64,000 nt of DNA, from assembly GCA_021030915.1 (NCBI GenBank), contig JAGEMR010000025.1, positions 62,001 to 126,000 on the forward strand. The letters are read 5' to 3'. A program made the position numbers and the translations under genes. Each line of letters opens with the position of its first letter. The stretch's first letter is position 1. Below the pieces are notes generated by a model. The model worked only from the letters and a program-made list of their open reading frames with translations. It had not been told where the DNA came from and made no database searches. Positions 24,541 to 36,247 of the stretch are shown here, one piece after another. This DNA is from Astrothelium macrocarpum. Its lineage: Eukaryota > Ascomycota > Dothideomycetes > Trypetheliales > Trypetheliaceae.

Positions 24541-25684
24541 AATAGTTTTGTCTTCAGTGGATGGCGTCGACACTCAATCAGCGGTTATCGAGGCAATGTC
24601 TTGAATCCACTTCGTCGACTAATAGGTTCAGCAGAGTCCGCATAGGAAGCTGTCGTTGTGGAATATCTTTTTTAATATGCATCGTCTATGAGATTGGACT
24701 TCAGCGACTCAAAACCGAGGCCAAGCGTCAGCAAATCAATTCTAACCAGCCCGGACTATGTTTTCCGGCATGCAAGTAAAAGACTGGCAGTCCAGTTTTC
24801 CGGGTAAGCAACATGGGTATGCCAGGGTCCAACTACTTAGCAGCCAATCACAAACTCCCCACGTGTTTCCTGGGGCCTTCGGGAGGCCCTGCAGACGGGC
24901 TTGGCTAGTAGGGATAATGCCCTACAGCCTCATGGCAGATGCAACCTGCGGGAATCCTTCACAACGCGGCTCGCATCAATCCTTCACAACGCGGCTCGCG
25001 TCAATCCTTCACAACGCGGCTCGCGTCAATCCTTCACAACGCGGCTCGTGTCAGCCCCTAGATAGTAAAATGTTGTTTTCAGCTTTGCTGCTTACCTCAA
25101 GTGAGAATGATCACGTCTCAGCTAGACTGCATTTTATAGGCTCGGGCATATCCAGACTCAATACACCCCGCTGTGGGGACATGTATGATCTCCGGTGGAA
25201 GATAGTGGTTGGTAATACATGGTGTGCATTTCGATCCAACGATCACGTGTAATGAACGGACGAAGCCCGCGGCGGGAATCAAGTCGACCTGGTCTTGACT
25301 CATGTAGAAACTCGGAACTTGACACATCCAGCCACCAAGATAAGGCATTGGGTTAACTACTACATGTAGAGTCCGAGGAATACGATGACGTCTGATGACC
25401 CGAGGCTAACGGATTTCGTGAGCCCAAGATCAGAAAAGTCCTGATAACAAAACAATTATTTGACCTTCCCCATGAAGCTTGTTCAAGCAACTCACCCAAG
25501 CCATATCTATACTCCTTTCCACTCTTTAATGGTTCAAGTGAGATGTGACCTCGCCGTGCAGGGTTCGAGTATCGTATAGATTCCAATATACTTCACCATA
25601 CCGTTGATGGTTGACAAGAGCGCCCTGTCTCTTCTTTCAACGTCAATATATACGACCTTGATAATATAATTACACACATACAAG
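24541..25684. promoter_or_regulatory. Bidirectional promoter region between the two PKS genes
   Basis: These 1144 bases separate the start codons of the divergent NR-PKS and HR-PKS genes, an arrangement that allows co-regulation of paired synthases. It contains a 4 x 25-bp direct repeat (24953-25052) near the middle. A scan by eye for the AflR consensus TCG-N5-CGA found no match. A TATATA-containing stretch lies about 35 bases before the HR-PKS ATG. Confidence 0.65.
24953..25052. repeat. 4 x 25-bp direct repeat in the PKS promoter region
   Basis: Four head-to-tail copies of a 25-base unit run without spacers. Each begins AATCCTTCACAACGCGGCTC and ends GCATC, GCGTC, GCGTC and GTGTC in turn. 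The only differences are A/G or C/T changes near the end of the unit. The GC-rich core contrasts with the AT-rich surroundings. It may be an operator array or a neutral minisatellite. Confidence 0.9.
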
Positions 25685-28600
25685 ATGGGGGAGTACGAGT
25701 CTATAGCCGTGACCGGGCTGTCATGCAGGCTGCCCGGTGACTGCGATACCCTTGAAAACTTTTGGCAATCGATTTGCGCAGGTGAATGTTAGTACCAAGC
25801 ATTATCCTCCATTGACTGTTGCTGTTACTGACATGTACTTGCTCACCAGCGGCATGGAGCGAAATACCAAAAGAACGGTTCAACAATGATGCTTTCTGGT
25901 CGCCAAACAAGAGGCGTGCCACCAGCGCTGCCAAGGGCGCCCATTTTATGCAAGAAGACCTCTCTAAATTTGACGCTGGCTTCTTCGGCCTCCCAAAACA
26001 CGACGTTGATGCCATGGACCCACAGCAGCGGATCATGATGGAGGTGACATACGAAGCTCTGGAAAGAGGCGGTCTCCCGCTCCACCGACTCGCCGGCACG
26101 CGGACGGGGGTTTTCATGGGCATCAGCTCAACTGACTATCGCGACATGATCTGCCGAGACCTAGATAACTCACCGCAGTATACATTCACAGGCACATGCC
26201 CAGCGTCGATAGCGAACCGCCTATCCTGGCTGTGGGACTTGCGCGGTCCGTCTTTCCCCGTCAACACAGCCTGCTCCTCCAGTCTGGTCGCACTGAATCT
26301 CGCATGCCAGAGTCTGCGGACGGGCGAGTGCGACATTGCCATTGTGGGAGCTAGCAGTGTTCTACTATACCCCGAGATGTTCATTTTCCTGTCCAATCAC
26401 GGCTTCCTTGCGCCTGATGGAAAGTGCAAGAGCTTCGATGCGTCTGCCGATGGCTACGGCCGCGGCGAGGGCTTCGGAGCTATCATTCTAAAGCGTACCA
26501 GTGATGCTATTGCTGCAGGCGACCCAATCAGAGCAGTCATCCGTGGAACTGGCTCCAACCAGGACGGCCGAACCAAGGGTCTTACAATGCCCAGTGCTGA
26601 TGCACAGGGCGCTCTCATAGACGAGGTTTACGAGAAAGCTGGCTTAGAATTTGGTACCACGACATACGTCGAAGCTCATGTAAGTCTCGTTTCTTTTTCT
26701 TTATTGACTTCGTCCCTATCGGCCAATCAGTAACATTCGCTTTACAGGGTACCGGGACCAAGCTTGGCGATCTTGAAGAAATGCAAGCCCTGGCAGGATC
26801 CATTGCCGGTGCGCACAGCGCAGAGAACAAACTAATAGTGGGATCGGTAAAATCAAATGTTAGTCCACTACACTCTCCTCGAACTTCATATGTCACGTTC
26901 GATAGATCGCGATCTAACCACTCGAGTTCTAGATTGGCCATCTTGAAGCCGCCGCGGGAATCGCGGGTATCATTAAGGCAGTGCTCATGCTTGAAACTGG
27001 CTTGATCCCTCCGAACATAAATTTCAACGAGCCGAGTCCAAGTATTCCATGGGACAAGTGGAACGTGACAGTCCCAACGGCACTGACGCCGTGGCCTACA
27101 GACGGTTTGCGCCGAATCAGTGTCAACTCATTTGGCTATGGCGGATCAAATGGACATGTGGTCCTGGACGACGCATATCACTATTTGGCCGCCAGAAAGC
27201 TTGCCATCAACGGGCACGTCTCCAACCGTGTTAACGGCGTGAATGGTATCAACGGTCACGTCTCAAACCGTGTTAACGGCGTGAATGGTATCAACGGTGT
27301 CAACGGTGTCAATGGCATCAACGGTGTCAACGGTGTCAATGGCGTCAACGGCACGAATGGTGCTGCCGTCATTACAAATGGCCATGCGCCTAGCCTGGAC
27401 CAGCCTCGGCCTCGCCTATTTGTCTGGAGCGCGCAAGATAAAGGGGGACTGAAGCGAATCGAGCAACCGCTTGCCAAATACATCGATGCCAAGGCTAAAG
27501 GATTTCAGACCCCCAGCTTGTATGAGCAGAACAAGACCGAGCAATTCATGGCCGAGCTAGCTTATACCTTGGGCGAGCGAAGATCACGCCATCAGTGGAA
27601 AACTTACGCTATTGCTGAATCACCAGAAGAACTTACCGCCTCTCTAAGCGCGAGTAATGACGAGAAACATGTGCCTGTAATCAAGTCCTCCAGAAACCCG
27701 CGGTTGGGTTTTGTGTTCACTGGCCAGGGCGCTCAGTGGCCCCGTATGGGAGTAGAGCTCATGGTGTACGACGCCTTTAGGGACAGTTTAGAAGCAGCCG
27801 ACAAGTATCTCCGGGAGGAATGCGGATGCGCCTGGTCGGTCCTAGAGGAGCTCCAAAAGAACAAGACGACATCACCCATCAACCAAGCTCTTTATAGCCA
27901 CGGTCTCACTTGCATCCTGCAAATCGCTCTCGTGGACTTACTCAGGTCCTGGAACATTTTGCCCACTGCCGTCATAGGTCACTCAGGTGGTGAGATCGCT
28001 GGCTCGTATGCTTGTGGCGGGCTCAGCAAGGAGGACGCATGGAAGGTTGCCTACTACCGAGGTTTCGTGGCATCGAAGATGAAGCTTAAGGCACCTAATG
28101 TTGACGGCGCGATGATGGCTGTAGGCCTCTCAAGCGAGGTAGCGGAGGAATGGATCGCAAAGGTCACAGATGGGGACCTAGTCGTCGCCTGTATCAACTC
28201 CCCCACCAGTACTACCATCTCAGGAGACAGCACGGGTATCGATCAACTTCTCGGCATGCTCAAGGCCGCAGGCATTTTCGCCAAGAAGCTATTTGTCGAT
28301 ACGGCATATCATTCACCACACATGGCAATCGGATCTAAAGAGTACCGCGAACGCATCACCGGTATCAAACCTATCAAGAATCCTGTAGAGAGCTGTGTTA
28401 TGTACTCTACCGTCACTGGCAACGTGATTGAGCCCGGCGAGTTGGGCGTTGGTCACTGGATTGCCAGTATCACGGGGCCTGTGCTCTTTTCTAAGGCAGT
28501 CCACGACATAGTCCGCCCCTTCAGTGGCAACAAGCGACAGGAAGAAAACGCAGTCGATATCCTGCTCGAGGTCGGACCTCATTCGGTGTTGCAAGGGCCT

Positions 28601-31600
28601 TCGACTCAGTCCTTGAAGGTGCATGGTATCACTAATGTCCCCTACTACTCAGTTCTCACCCGCAACGTGAACGCCATCAACACAGCTGTAAACACTGCCG
28701 GTGCTCTATTCGCTGAGGGCTACCAGGTGAACATCCGTGAGGTCAACAACGACGGCCATATGCATTTTGACACGCCTCTTGTCGACCTTCCAACATACCC
28801 CTGGGATCACTCGCAGAGGTTCTGGCACGATTCCCGAGTGGATACCGCGTTTCTCTCAAGGAATGCGCCTGTGCCTGGCATCCTCGGGGCCCCCTGGCCA
28901 TCGGTCGCGGAAGGAGAGCAGCTCTGGAAGGGGTTCCTACGATTGTCTGAGGCGCCCTGGATTGCCGACCATAAGATCCAGGGGTCTATACTCTATCCGG
29001 GAGCTGGCTACATCGCTATGGCACTTGAGGCGGCCGTTCAATCGGCTGACCCGACCCGCGAAATCGCGTCATTCAATCTGCGTGATATCCAATTCACCGC
29101 AGCAGGCCTTATGTCTGATGATACCGATTTGGAGTGCATCGTCCAACTTCGGCCACACGTAGCCGGCACGCGAGACCCGGCGTCGACATGGACACAGTTC
29201 ATCGTCACAACTTCTCCAGAAGGCACAGCGTTAGTGCAGAACTGCTGCGGTCTCATCATAATTGAGTACCAACCAGCTGAAGGAAGCGCCGCGAGCCGCG
29301 AGAGGAGCCTGGAGCAGCAGGGTCTGAAGGCACAGTACGACGAAGCGCAACAGACATGCACGAATTATCTAGATACAGACGGCTTCTATGCCGATATGCG
29401 ATCTTGGGGCCTTGAATACGGTCCTGTTTTCACGAACCTTTGCGAAGCAAGTAACCGAGACGGTCAGAGCGTTGGTGCCGTGAAGCTTCCTGCGGTCCCT
29501 ATGCCTGGTGTCAGTGGGCGCCCTTATGTTATTCATCCGGGAACTCTGGATGCCGTCTTCCACCTAGCCTTTGCGGCTGTTAAAGGGGGGAGCTACGATC
29601 CGACGACGGCTATGGTTCCCAAGTCGATTGATGCCGTCACCATCTCAGCCAACATTCCCTTCGAGGCTGGCACTGTCCTTCCTGGCTTCTCCAATGCTGG
29701 CCGACATGGACTCAACGAGCTCAATGCTGATATTGTTATGCTTGATGGCAGTACCCAGCTTCCCACAATCGTAATTGAAGGCTTCCGTTGTGCCGAAGTC
29801 GCTGGCGCGGCTACTGCTGCCATCACAAAGTCGTTGACTGGAAAGCTAGTATGGAAGCCTGCAGTTAGTTCGCTTGCCCCAGAGGATTTGTCCTCTATAC
29901 TGTCCCGGCTGCCTAATGGTGAAGCCAAATTGATTGAGGTATGTGTCACACGTTATCTTCTGTACGCCGACCAGACTATCCACTTAAGATAACGAGTATA
30001 ACCTCAATTAATATCTGGCCATTCACGTTTATTCTAGTAGAATAAACGTGAACAACCAGTGGCTAATTAAGGGTATATCAAAAAGGACTGGACGCTTGAG
30101 TTAAAAGATTTATCATTTGCTGACTTGACTATGCAGTACCTTGGACTACTGTACCACACGGACCCAGCACTTTCCGTCCTTGAAATCGCGGCGGATCCAG
30201 GCACTCTACAATTTCAGCAAGGCGATCTGGTAAAGCTAACTAAAACCTGGGACGTGCACACAGCCATTCCAGACAAGACGTTAATTAAGAAGGAATCTGA
30301 GCAAGACCAGTCGCTCAAGGTTCTGGATTTCGGGACTGACCTCTCTGAGGATGCGCCTGAGGAACAATACGATATTCTCGTCGCGTCCGATGCTGTTCAG
30401 CTTCTGTATGCGCCGAACTTGGCAAAAGCAATTGAGCGCATGTGCAAGGTCCTGAAGCAGGATGGTACTTTCTGCTTCCTTACCACAGACAGTATGTTGA
30501 GTAGTATCCAATCTGCAATGGATGTCAACAACTTGAAGATGACCGTGCACCATGGCGTACATACCAGTCTCGTTGTTGCCAAGAAGCCCAGCGTTTCCAG
30601 AGCCAACGGCACTACCAATGGGTTGACCAACGGTCACACCAATGGTCACACCAACGGGCACACCAACGGGTACACCAATGGGCACACCAACGGGGAAACA
30701 TCTGACGGAGAAATAACCATCATCCTCGCTGCGAACCCAACTGAGATGACGCTCGCAGTCGCTTCCAAGCTGGTCACAAGCCTTCAAGAGCATCACTACG
30801 AAACACGCATGTTCTCTTGGGGTGAAGACGTTTCGACTCTGACGGGTAAAGCATGCATTTCACTGCTCGAGTTCGAGAAGTCGCTTCTTCGAGACTTGTG
30901 TGCAGAAGATTTCGAGCCCTTCAAGAAGCTCATCCTCGAGACGAAAAGCCTGTTTTGGGTCACAGCACTGAACAATCCTGGTAATGCCATGATCGACGGT
31001 CTTGTGCGAGTGGTGCGGAACGAGACGCCAGGATTGAACGTGCGGGTTTTGCACGCAGACGAACCGTCATCTCTCGTCATGCCTGCGGAACGCTTGGTTT
31101 CCTTGTTGACCAAAGCCTTCCTCTTGGATGGCGAGGACAAGGAGTTCCAAGTCAAGGACGATGTCCTGCATATCTGCCGTGCCGAGGAGGATATGGTTCT
31201 GAACGAAGAGATTAACGATCTGCTTCCAGGCTCCACGGGCGCAATTGTCGAGATGCCGCTAGGCGAGATTCAGTATCCCGTGAAGCTTTGTGTGCGGACT
31301 CCTGGGATGTTGAGCTCAGTTTGCATGGAACACGACGAGTCGGCTGAGGCTGAGCTTGATCCTGACTTCGTCGAGATCGAAACCAAGGCAACCTCATTGA
31401 AGTAAGCACTTCCGCAACATCCACGAACCTTGAACAGATGCTGACATTTTCTTTCTAGTTTCCGCGAGATTATGGTTGCTATGGGTCAGATGGCCGATAG
31501 TGCACTCGGACTGGATGCCGCTGGTATAGTTCGCCGTGTCGGATCCTCGGTGACCAAGTTTAAGATTGGCGACAAGGTGATCATGATGGGATTCGGCGCC

Positions 31601-33487
31601 CACAGGACCTACCACCGAGCTCGAGCTGACTTTTGTACAATGGTTCCCGAAGGCATGTCTTTCGAGCTGGCTGCAAGCATTCCGGTCGCTCATGCCACGG
31701 CCTACCATGCGCTAGTCCGGGTCGCCAGAGTCCAGAAGGGACAGTCAATTCTCATTCATGCTGCCGCTGGAGGCGTTGGCCAGGTTGCCTGCCAGATTGC
31801 GCAGCACTTTGGCATGGAGGTCTTCGCAACGGTTTCTTCTGAAGTCAAGAGGAAGCTAATTCGTGAGCAATACGGCATTCGCGATGACCATATCTTCGAT
31901 TCGCGCACCACCAGCTTCGTCAAGGGTATCAAACGCATGACGAGTGGTCGGGGTGTGGATGTTGTGCTTAATTCGCTGGCGGGCGAGATCCTCCGCCAGA
32001 CATGGTACTGTATCGCGCCGTTTGGACACTTCGTCGAGATTGGAATTAAGGACATCCTCAACAACACTGGTCTGGATATGCGACCATTCCTGCAAGATGC
32101 CACGTTCACCTTCTTCAACCTCAGACACGTTGAGGAAAGTCGACCCGATCTCATGGCCGAGATCCTTGCTGGCGCCTTCGACTTGATCCATCGTGGCATT
32201 ACCCGACCTGTGGAGCCCGTGACTGCCTTCCCCATCTCCGACATGGAGGGTGCACTGCGATTGATGCAGACGGGAAAACACATTGGCAAGATTGCATTGA
32301 CTTGGGGTAAAGATCATGTCGTTCCACTGATCCAACAGAGATTGCGCGCTCCCAAGCTGTCACCCGAGGGGGTCTATCTGCTCGTGGGGGGACTGGGTGG
32401 CTTGGGACGAAGCGTTGCTCACAAGCTCGTCAGCCTCGGTGCTCGCAAGCTATGCTTCCTGTCTCGTTCAGGTAGCAAGTCGCCGAAGGCTCTGGATTTC
32501 ATTCAGAAGCTCGAGCAGCAGCAGGTCGAGGTCAAGATTCTCAGGTGCGATGTCGGCGATGAGGTTGCGCTTGCTGGAGCCGTTGAACATTGCACGCAGG
32601 AGCTGGGCAAGATTCGTGGCGTCTTCCAGTGTGCCATGGTGCTCCGCGATGGCTTATTTGCCAACATGGACCACCAAGCCTGGGTTGAGAGCACCCGGCC
32701 CAAGGTCCAAGGCAGTTGGAATCTCCACACATACCTCCCTGACGACCTTGACTTCTTCATTATCCTTAGCTCCTTCACGGGTGTCTTTGGAAGCCGTGGA
32801 CAGAGTAATTACGCATCGGCCGGTGCGTACGAGGATGCGCTCGCATACCACCGCCGAGCACTCGGACGGCACTCGACCACTATCGATCTTGGCCTGATGC
32901 GCGACATCGGTGTGCTGGCTGAGACGGGGATGACGGATGCCTTCCGCGATTGGGAGAAGCCGTATGGGATTCGTGAAGGCGAGTTCCTTGCGCTCATTGA
33001 GAGGGTGATCGATCGCGACACAGCCGGCACTGAGGACGCTCAAGTTGTCACGGGTCTCGCTACAGGTGGCAGCGCCCGTCTAGCAAGTATTGACCCTCCA
33101 TACTACCTCGAAGACTCACGGTTCTCCATCCTGGCGCGCACTGGCTTGCGTGACAGCGCAGCAGCCAAGGGAGATGCTGTCCCCGCCCATGTCCTCATCA
33201 GTAAGGCCACTACCATGCAAGAGGCAGCCGCTTCGGTGCAGGAGGCATTCTTAAAGCAGGTTGCCAAGATGCTTCAAACAGACCCTTCCGAGATCGACAC
33301 CAGCAGGTTCCTGCACTCGTACGGCTTCGACTCGCTTGTCGCCATTGAAATTGTAAATTGGGTTTTGAAGGAGGCGAAGTCGATTATCACAGTCTTTGAT
33401 GTGCTTGCTGGGGTGCCTATCACCACACTCTGTGCCCGAATTGCGGCCAAGTCCTCGAGTCTGCCCAAGGAACTGGTTCCGGTGTAA
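25685..33487 (+). CDS. Highly reducing polyketide synthase, KS-AT-DH-(MT remnant)-ER-KR-ACP
   Basis: Six exons (25685-25781, 25850-26679, 26748-26858, 26933-29938, about 30137-31401, 31459-33487) give about 2445 residues. KS: residues 1-430, Cys174 in NTACSSS, His in VEAHGTGT. AT: about 560-870, GHSGGE. DH: about 990-1300, catalytic His near 1026 in ADHKIQGS, Asp in TLDAVFH. The methyltransferase region is only about 160 residues and its SAM-binding loop reads LEIAADPGT, so it looks inactive. A pseudo-KR follows. ER starts near 1770 (NFREIMVAMGQ; AAAGGVGQ), KR near 2080 (VGGLGGLG), ACP Ser near 2394 in GFDSLVA. The fourth intron (29939 to 30085 or 30136) is long, holds a palindrome, and its acceptor is uncertain. 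The product should be a reduced, unmethylated acyl chain handed to the NR-PKS. Two Asn-Gly-rich linkers occur. Confidence 0.92.
27206..27370 (+). repeat. Asn-Gly repeat linker between KS and AT of HR-PKS
   Basis: A short-period repeat encodes runs of Val/Ile-Asn-Gly (GTCAACG and GTCAATG units). A longer unit coding NGHVSNRVNGVNGING occurs twice. It sits between the KS and AT domains, where fungal synthases normally have a short linker, so it is probably a flexible, length-variable spacer. Confidence 0.85.
29996..30079. repeat. Near-palindromic foldback inside HR-PKS intron 4
   Basis: Positions 30022-30036 and 30038-30052 are perfect 15-base inverted copies (TTCACGTTTATTCTA) around a single G. 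The symmetry continues outward imperfectly to about 29996 and 30079, where ACCTCAATTAAT is mirrored by the complement of TAATTAAGGGT. The whole is about 84 bases. It could be a small foldback/MITE-type insertion or an intron hairpin. Confidence 0.85.
30601..30697 (+). repeat. Thr-Asn-Gly-His repeat in the MT-remnant linker
   Basis: A 12-base unit coding Thr-Asn-Gly-His (ACCAACGGGCAC and variants) is repeated about seven times just after the methyltransferase remnant and before the pseudo-KR. It keeps the reading frame. It echoes the Asn-Gly linker between KS and AT of the same protein. Confidence 0.85.
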
Positions 33488-34609
33488 TGATTGTATTTAG
33501 GGAATACTGGGTATATTTAGAGGGCCACATAGAACTGTTTACTCGTGCGTTGATTAGAATTCTTCCAATATATGCGTTGATTAAAATTCTTCCAATACAT
33601 GCGTTGATTGTTGAATAAAGCCGTAGCGGTGCTAGACGAATTAAGAGCATATTTTTGCATATTCTTGAATATGGTGGTGTTCAGCGGTGAAATCCAAGCT
33701 ACCAATAGTACGGGACTCATCTAAGATCAATTTGACGGAAGGTGTCTTCTGCAGCAGGTTGAGCTCGCCATTATACACAACAGGGCAAGCTGGGGATAGC
33801 AGAGCCAACAGAAGCGACGGTCGGTTTATTGAAAGATGCCTTAACTGGCTTCCACCATTTCTGTCAGGATGGCCATTTCCAACAATCCGCGGAGACCAAT
33901 GCCATCTTTGTCCGCATCGTTGTCTCACCAAACCCCTTCACTAGCATTATTTCCAACCTCTGATCTAATGGGTCATCTTCGTCGTCATTGGAAGCGTCGC
34001 GTTGAAAGACCCAGAGGGTCTAGGAGGTTCGTAAGGAAGGTGGAGAGACGCCCACGAGGGCTTGAAGGGACGGATTACGTAAATGACGGTTCGATGCCAA
34101 GAAATAAGGCAATGATGAAATAGTAGACAAAATTGATAGCGAATCGCAGTGACTTTCAAATGCACGTCTTTGTAACTCGAAGTAAATCCGTGAAGGTACA
34201 TGGCGGCCAAGGAAGCTTCAATGCTCGGCTTTCGGTCTTACATAATTCCGTTCCTGACTGGAGTCCGGTAGGTTTACCGAGCCACGCTTAGGGAACCTCC
34301 TTTCCTCTTACCTACCTCTACCTTTTTCGAAGGAAACGTGTCAACAATTAATAGCACACGCTCCTAAAGTGATGATATTATTCTTACTTCTTTGGCTGCA
34401 ATGTTTACACTTGTATAAATTGCTTAAATCATTTTTAATCATATATTTACTTCATTCTTAGTATTGACAGAGCTCAAATTGTGTAACACATAAACATGGA
34501 TGGAAGATCGTTTACATATTCCTTTACCTACTATACACTTATGTCACAATGTACCCCAATCACACCAAGATACCAAGAAGCCGCACTAATAATTTCAGCT
34601 GCTGATAAG
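33488..34609. other. Convergent intergenic region downstream of HR-PKS
   Basis: This region holds the 3' ends of the HR-PKS and the FAD hydroxylase. Near its left end (33547 to about 33613) a 27-base unit starting GCGTTGATTA is repeated 2.4 times (starts at 33547, 33574, 33601). No gene is seen in the rest, which is AT-rich after 34330. Confidence 0.6.
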
Positions 34610-36247
34610 CTACTTTGCTATCGCAGCACCTCTGACCTGGTCAACAAGACCGTGTACATCCTTGGGCAGAGACTCCCCGCGCCAAGCAACCATCCCATCT
34701 GGACGAACAAGCACCAGTGGGGACTGGTAAAGATCTGCTACCTTTGTGTCCTTGATAGTAACATGTTCCAGGGGCAGGCCAACTTCCTTGGCGGCATTCA
34801 CCAAGCTCTGGACATCAACTGGTGCATCTACGCCTAGACAAAGAAGAACAAAGCCGTTGCCGAAGAGATCGATGGTCGAATTTCCAGCTTCCAACCAGTA
34901 ATGGGGTGCACGATGCCCAGGCCGCGCCGTCTGGACGTACTTCTCGGGGTCATCTCGTGGTGCCGCGGAGCCGTCAGGCACGACGAGCGGCGAGTCCGCA
35001 TAATTGTAGCCCAACGCAATACCAATGGCCTGAAACTCCTTGGCGACGACTGGAGCGAGTTTTTCGCCGAGGACACGTCTCTGCTCGTCTGCCTCCGGGC
35101 TCGTTTCCAACACCTTGTCTCTTCCTTGGCGGTCCTTCCAGATCTGGAAGTTTTGAGAAGAGATGGTACTGTTTCGCACGGCAATCGGTCGTCTCTCGGC
35201 GTTGTAGGCTTCTATGAGACCCGGTCCGCCCCAGCCCTCAATCAGACCTTGAAGAATCCAGCTGAGGTCTCTCGCATCACCCAGTCCGGTGTTCAAACCG
35301 TGCCCGCCGGTCGGTGACATGACATGCGCCGAGTCACCAGCCAGGAACACGCGGCCCTCGTTGTACTTCTCCGCGACAAACTGGCTGCGTCTCCATTGGC
35401 TTATGCCGATGACCTCGTACTCAGCATCTTCACGTCCCAGACTCTTCTTCAGTGGCGTGTGGATGTCGAGTGTGTCGAGGTCAATCTTCTCTGTGACCCC
35501 CATTAGGGTGAACCGCCACAAATCCTTGCCATCGATAGTAGTGTAATTTCCCCAAACGCCTTCGGGGGCGATGAAGCCGTAGCGCTCTGCTTTGTTGCCG
35601 CCAAAGGTGTTGTAGCGTTCTAGGTCAACCTTCACGATGGCGCTGGTGGAGTAACCGAGGAGCTGCCCCTCGAAGCCAATGCCCAAAGTCTTGCGTAGTA
35701 TGCTGGCCGGCCCGTCGCACGCTACAACGTATTTTGCACGGATTTCCTCAGATTGCCCGTCCCTCACATTCTTTAAGAAGACGCTTACGCCCTCGCTGTC
35801 CTGCCTGCAACCCACGCACTCGACTTCGTAGCGGAAGTCTGTCATGTTCTGTGCTATTACCGCACGAGCAAGCAGAGGGTCAAACAGCATCTGTGGGCAG
35901 CGACGCATCATCTCGCTAGACTCGGGAGGAACCTCACGATCGTTCGCCGAAGGCATCTCGAGACGGCCAATGTATTTGTCACCCAAGCCAGTGCAAAAGA
36001 CCGTATCGCCTGCAAGGTTGTTGGGGTAACCTGAATTGGCCACGTCGTCGACAACTCCCAGTAACCGGCAGTACTCCATGGTGCGCTCGTCTAGGACACT
36101 TGCCTTAGCCTTGATGCCGTCGTCAATCTCGGGACGCTGCTCGACGATTGTGGAGCGCAATCCGCGCCGTCCCAAGTCCAGAGCTAAGGCGAGGCCGACT
36201 GGCCCTGCGCCGACAATGAGCACATCGAGAGGGATAATAAGACCCAT
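34610..36247 (-). CDS. FAD-dependent aromatic hydroxylase (PHBH family)
   Basis: A single exon of 545 residues starts at a clear ATG. The dinucleotide-binding motif VLIVGAGPVGLALALDLG lies at residues 9-26, the DG motif in VVACDGPASILR near residue 190, and the GD motif in VFLAGDSAHVMSPTGGHGLN near 310. The extra 140 C-terminal residues match the thioredoxin-like tail of phenol-hydroxylase/MhpA-type enzymes. It should use NAD(P)H and O2 to hydroxylate a phenolic ring, presumably the aromatic aldehyde from the NR-PKS or a later intermediate. It is convergent with the HR-PKS and divergent from the questin-oxidase-like gene. It lacks a membrane segment and is likely cytosolic. Which ring carbon it attacks cannot be told. 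Confidence 0.9.
   Translation of the reverse strand: MGLIIPLDVLIVGAGPVGLALALDLGRRGLRSTIVEQRPEIDDGIKAKASVLDERTMEYCRLLGVVDDVANSGYPNNLAGDTVFCTGLGDKYIGRLEMPSANDREVPPESSEMMRRCPQMLFDPLLARAVIAQNMTDFRYEVECVGCRQDSEGVSVFLKNVRDGQSEEIRAKYVVACDGPASILRKTLGIGFEGQLLGYSTSAIVKVDLERYNTFGGNKAERYGFIAPEGVWGNYTTIDGKDLWRFTLMGVTEKIDLDTLDIHTPLKKSLGREDAEYEVIGISQWRRSQFVAEKYNEGRVFLAGDSAHVMSPTGGHGLNTGLGDARDLSWILQGLIEGWGGPGLIEAYNAERRPIAVRNSTISSQNFQIWKDRQGRDKVLETSPEADEQRRVLGEKLAPVVAKEFQAIGIALGYNYADSPLVVPDGSAAPRDDPEKYVQTARPGHRAPHYWLEAGNSTIDLFGNGFVLLCLGVDAPVDVQSLVNAAKEVGLPLEHVTIKDTKVADLYQSPLVLVRPDGMVAWRGESLPKDVHGLVDQVRGAAIAK

Noticed and set aside
24953..25052. Possible CRISPR-like array
   Set aside because: The repeats are contiguous with no spacers and the genome is fungal; it is a minisatellite or operator array.
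25540..25580. GGGTTCGAG string resembling a tRNA T-loop
   Set aside because: No matching acceptor stem, D-arm or anticodon arm could be found around it.
24541..25684. Search for AflR-type TCG-N5-CGA sites in the PKS promoter and other divergent promoters of the cluster
   Set aside because: Scanned by eye and no clear match was found. A motif scan could still reveal degenerate sites.
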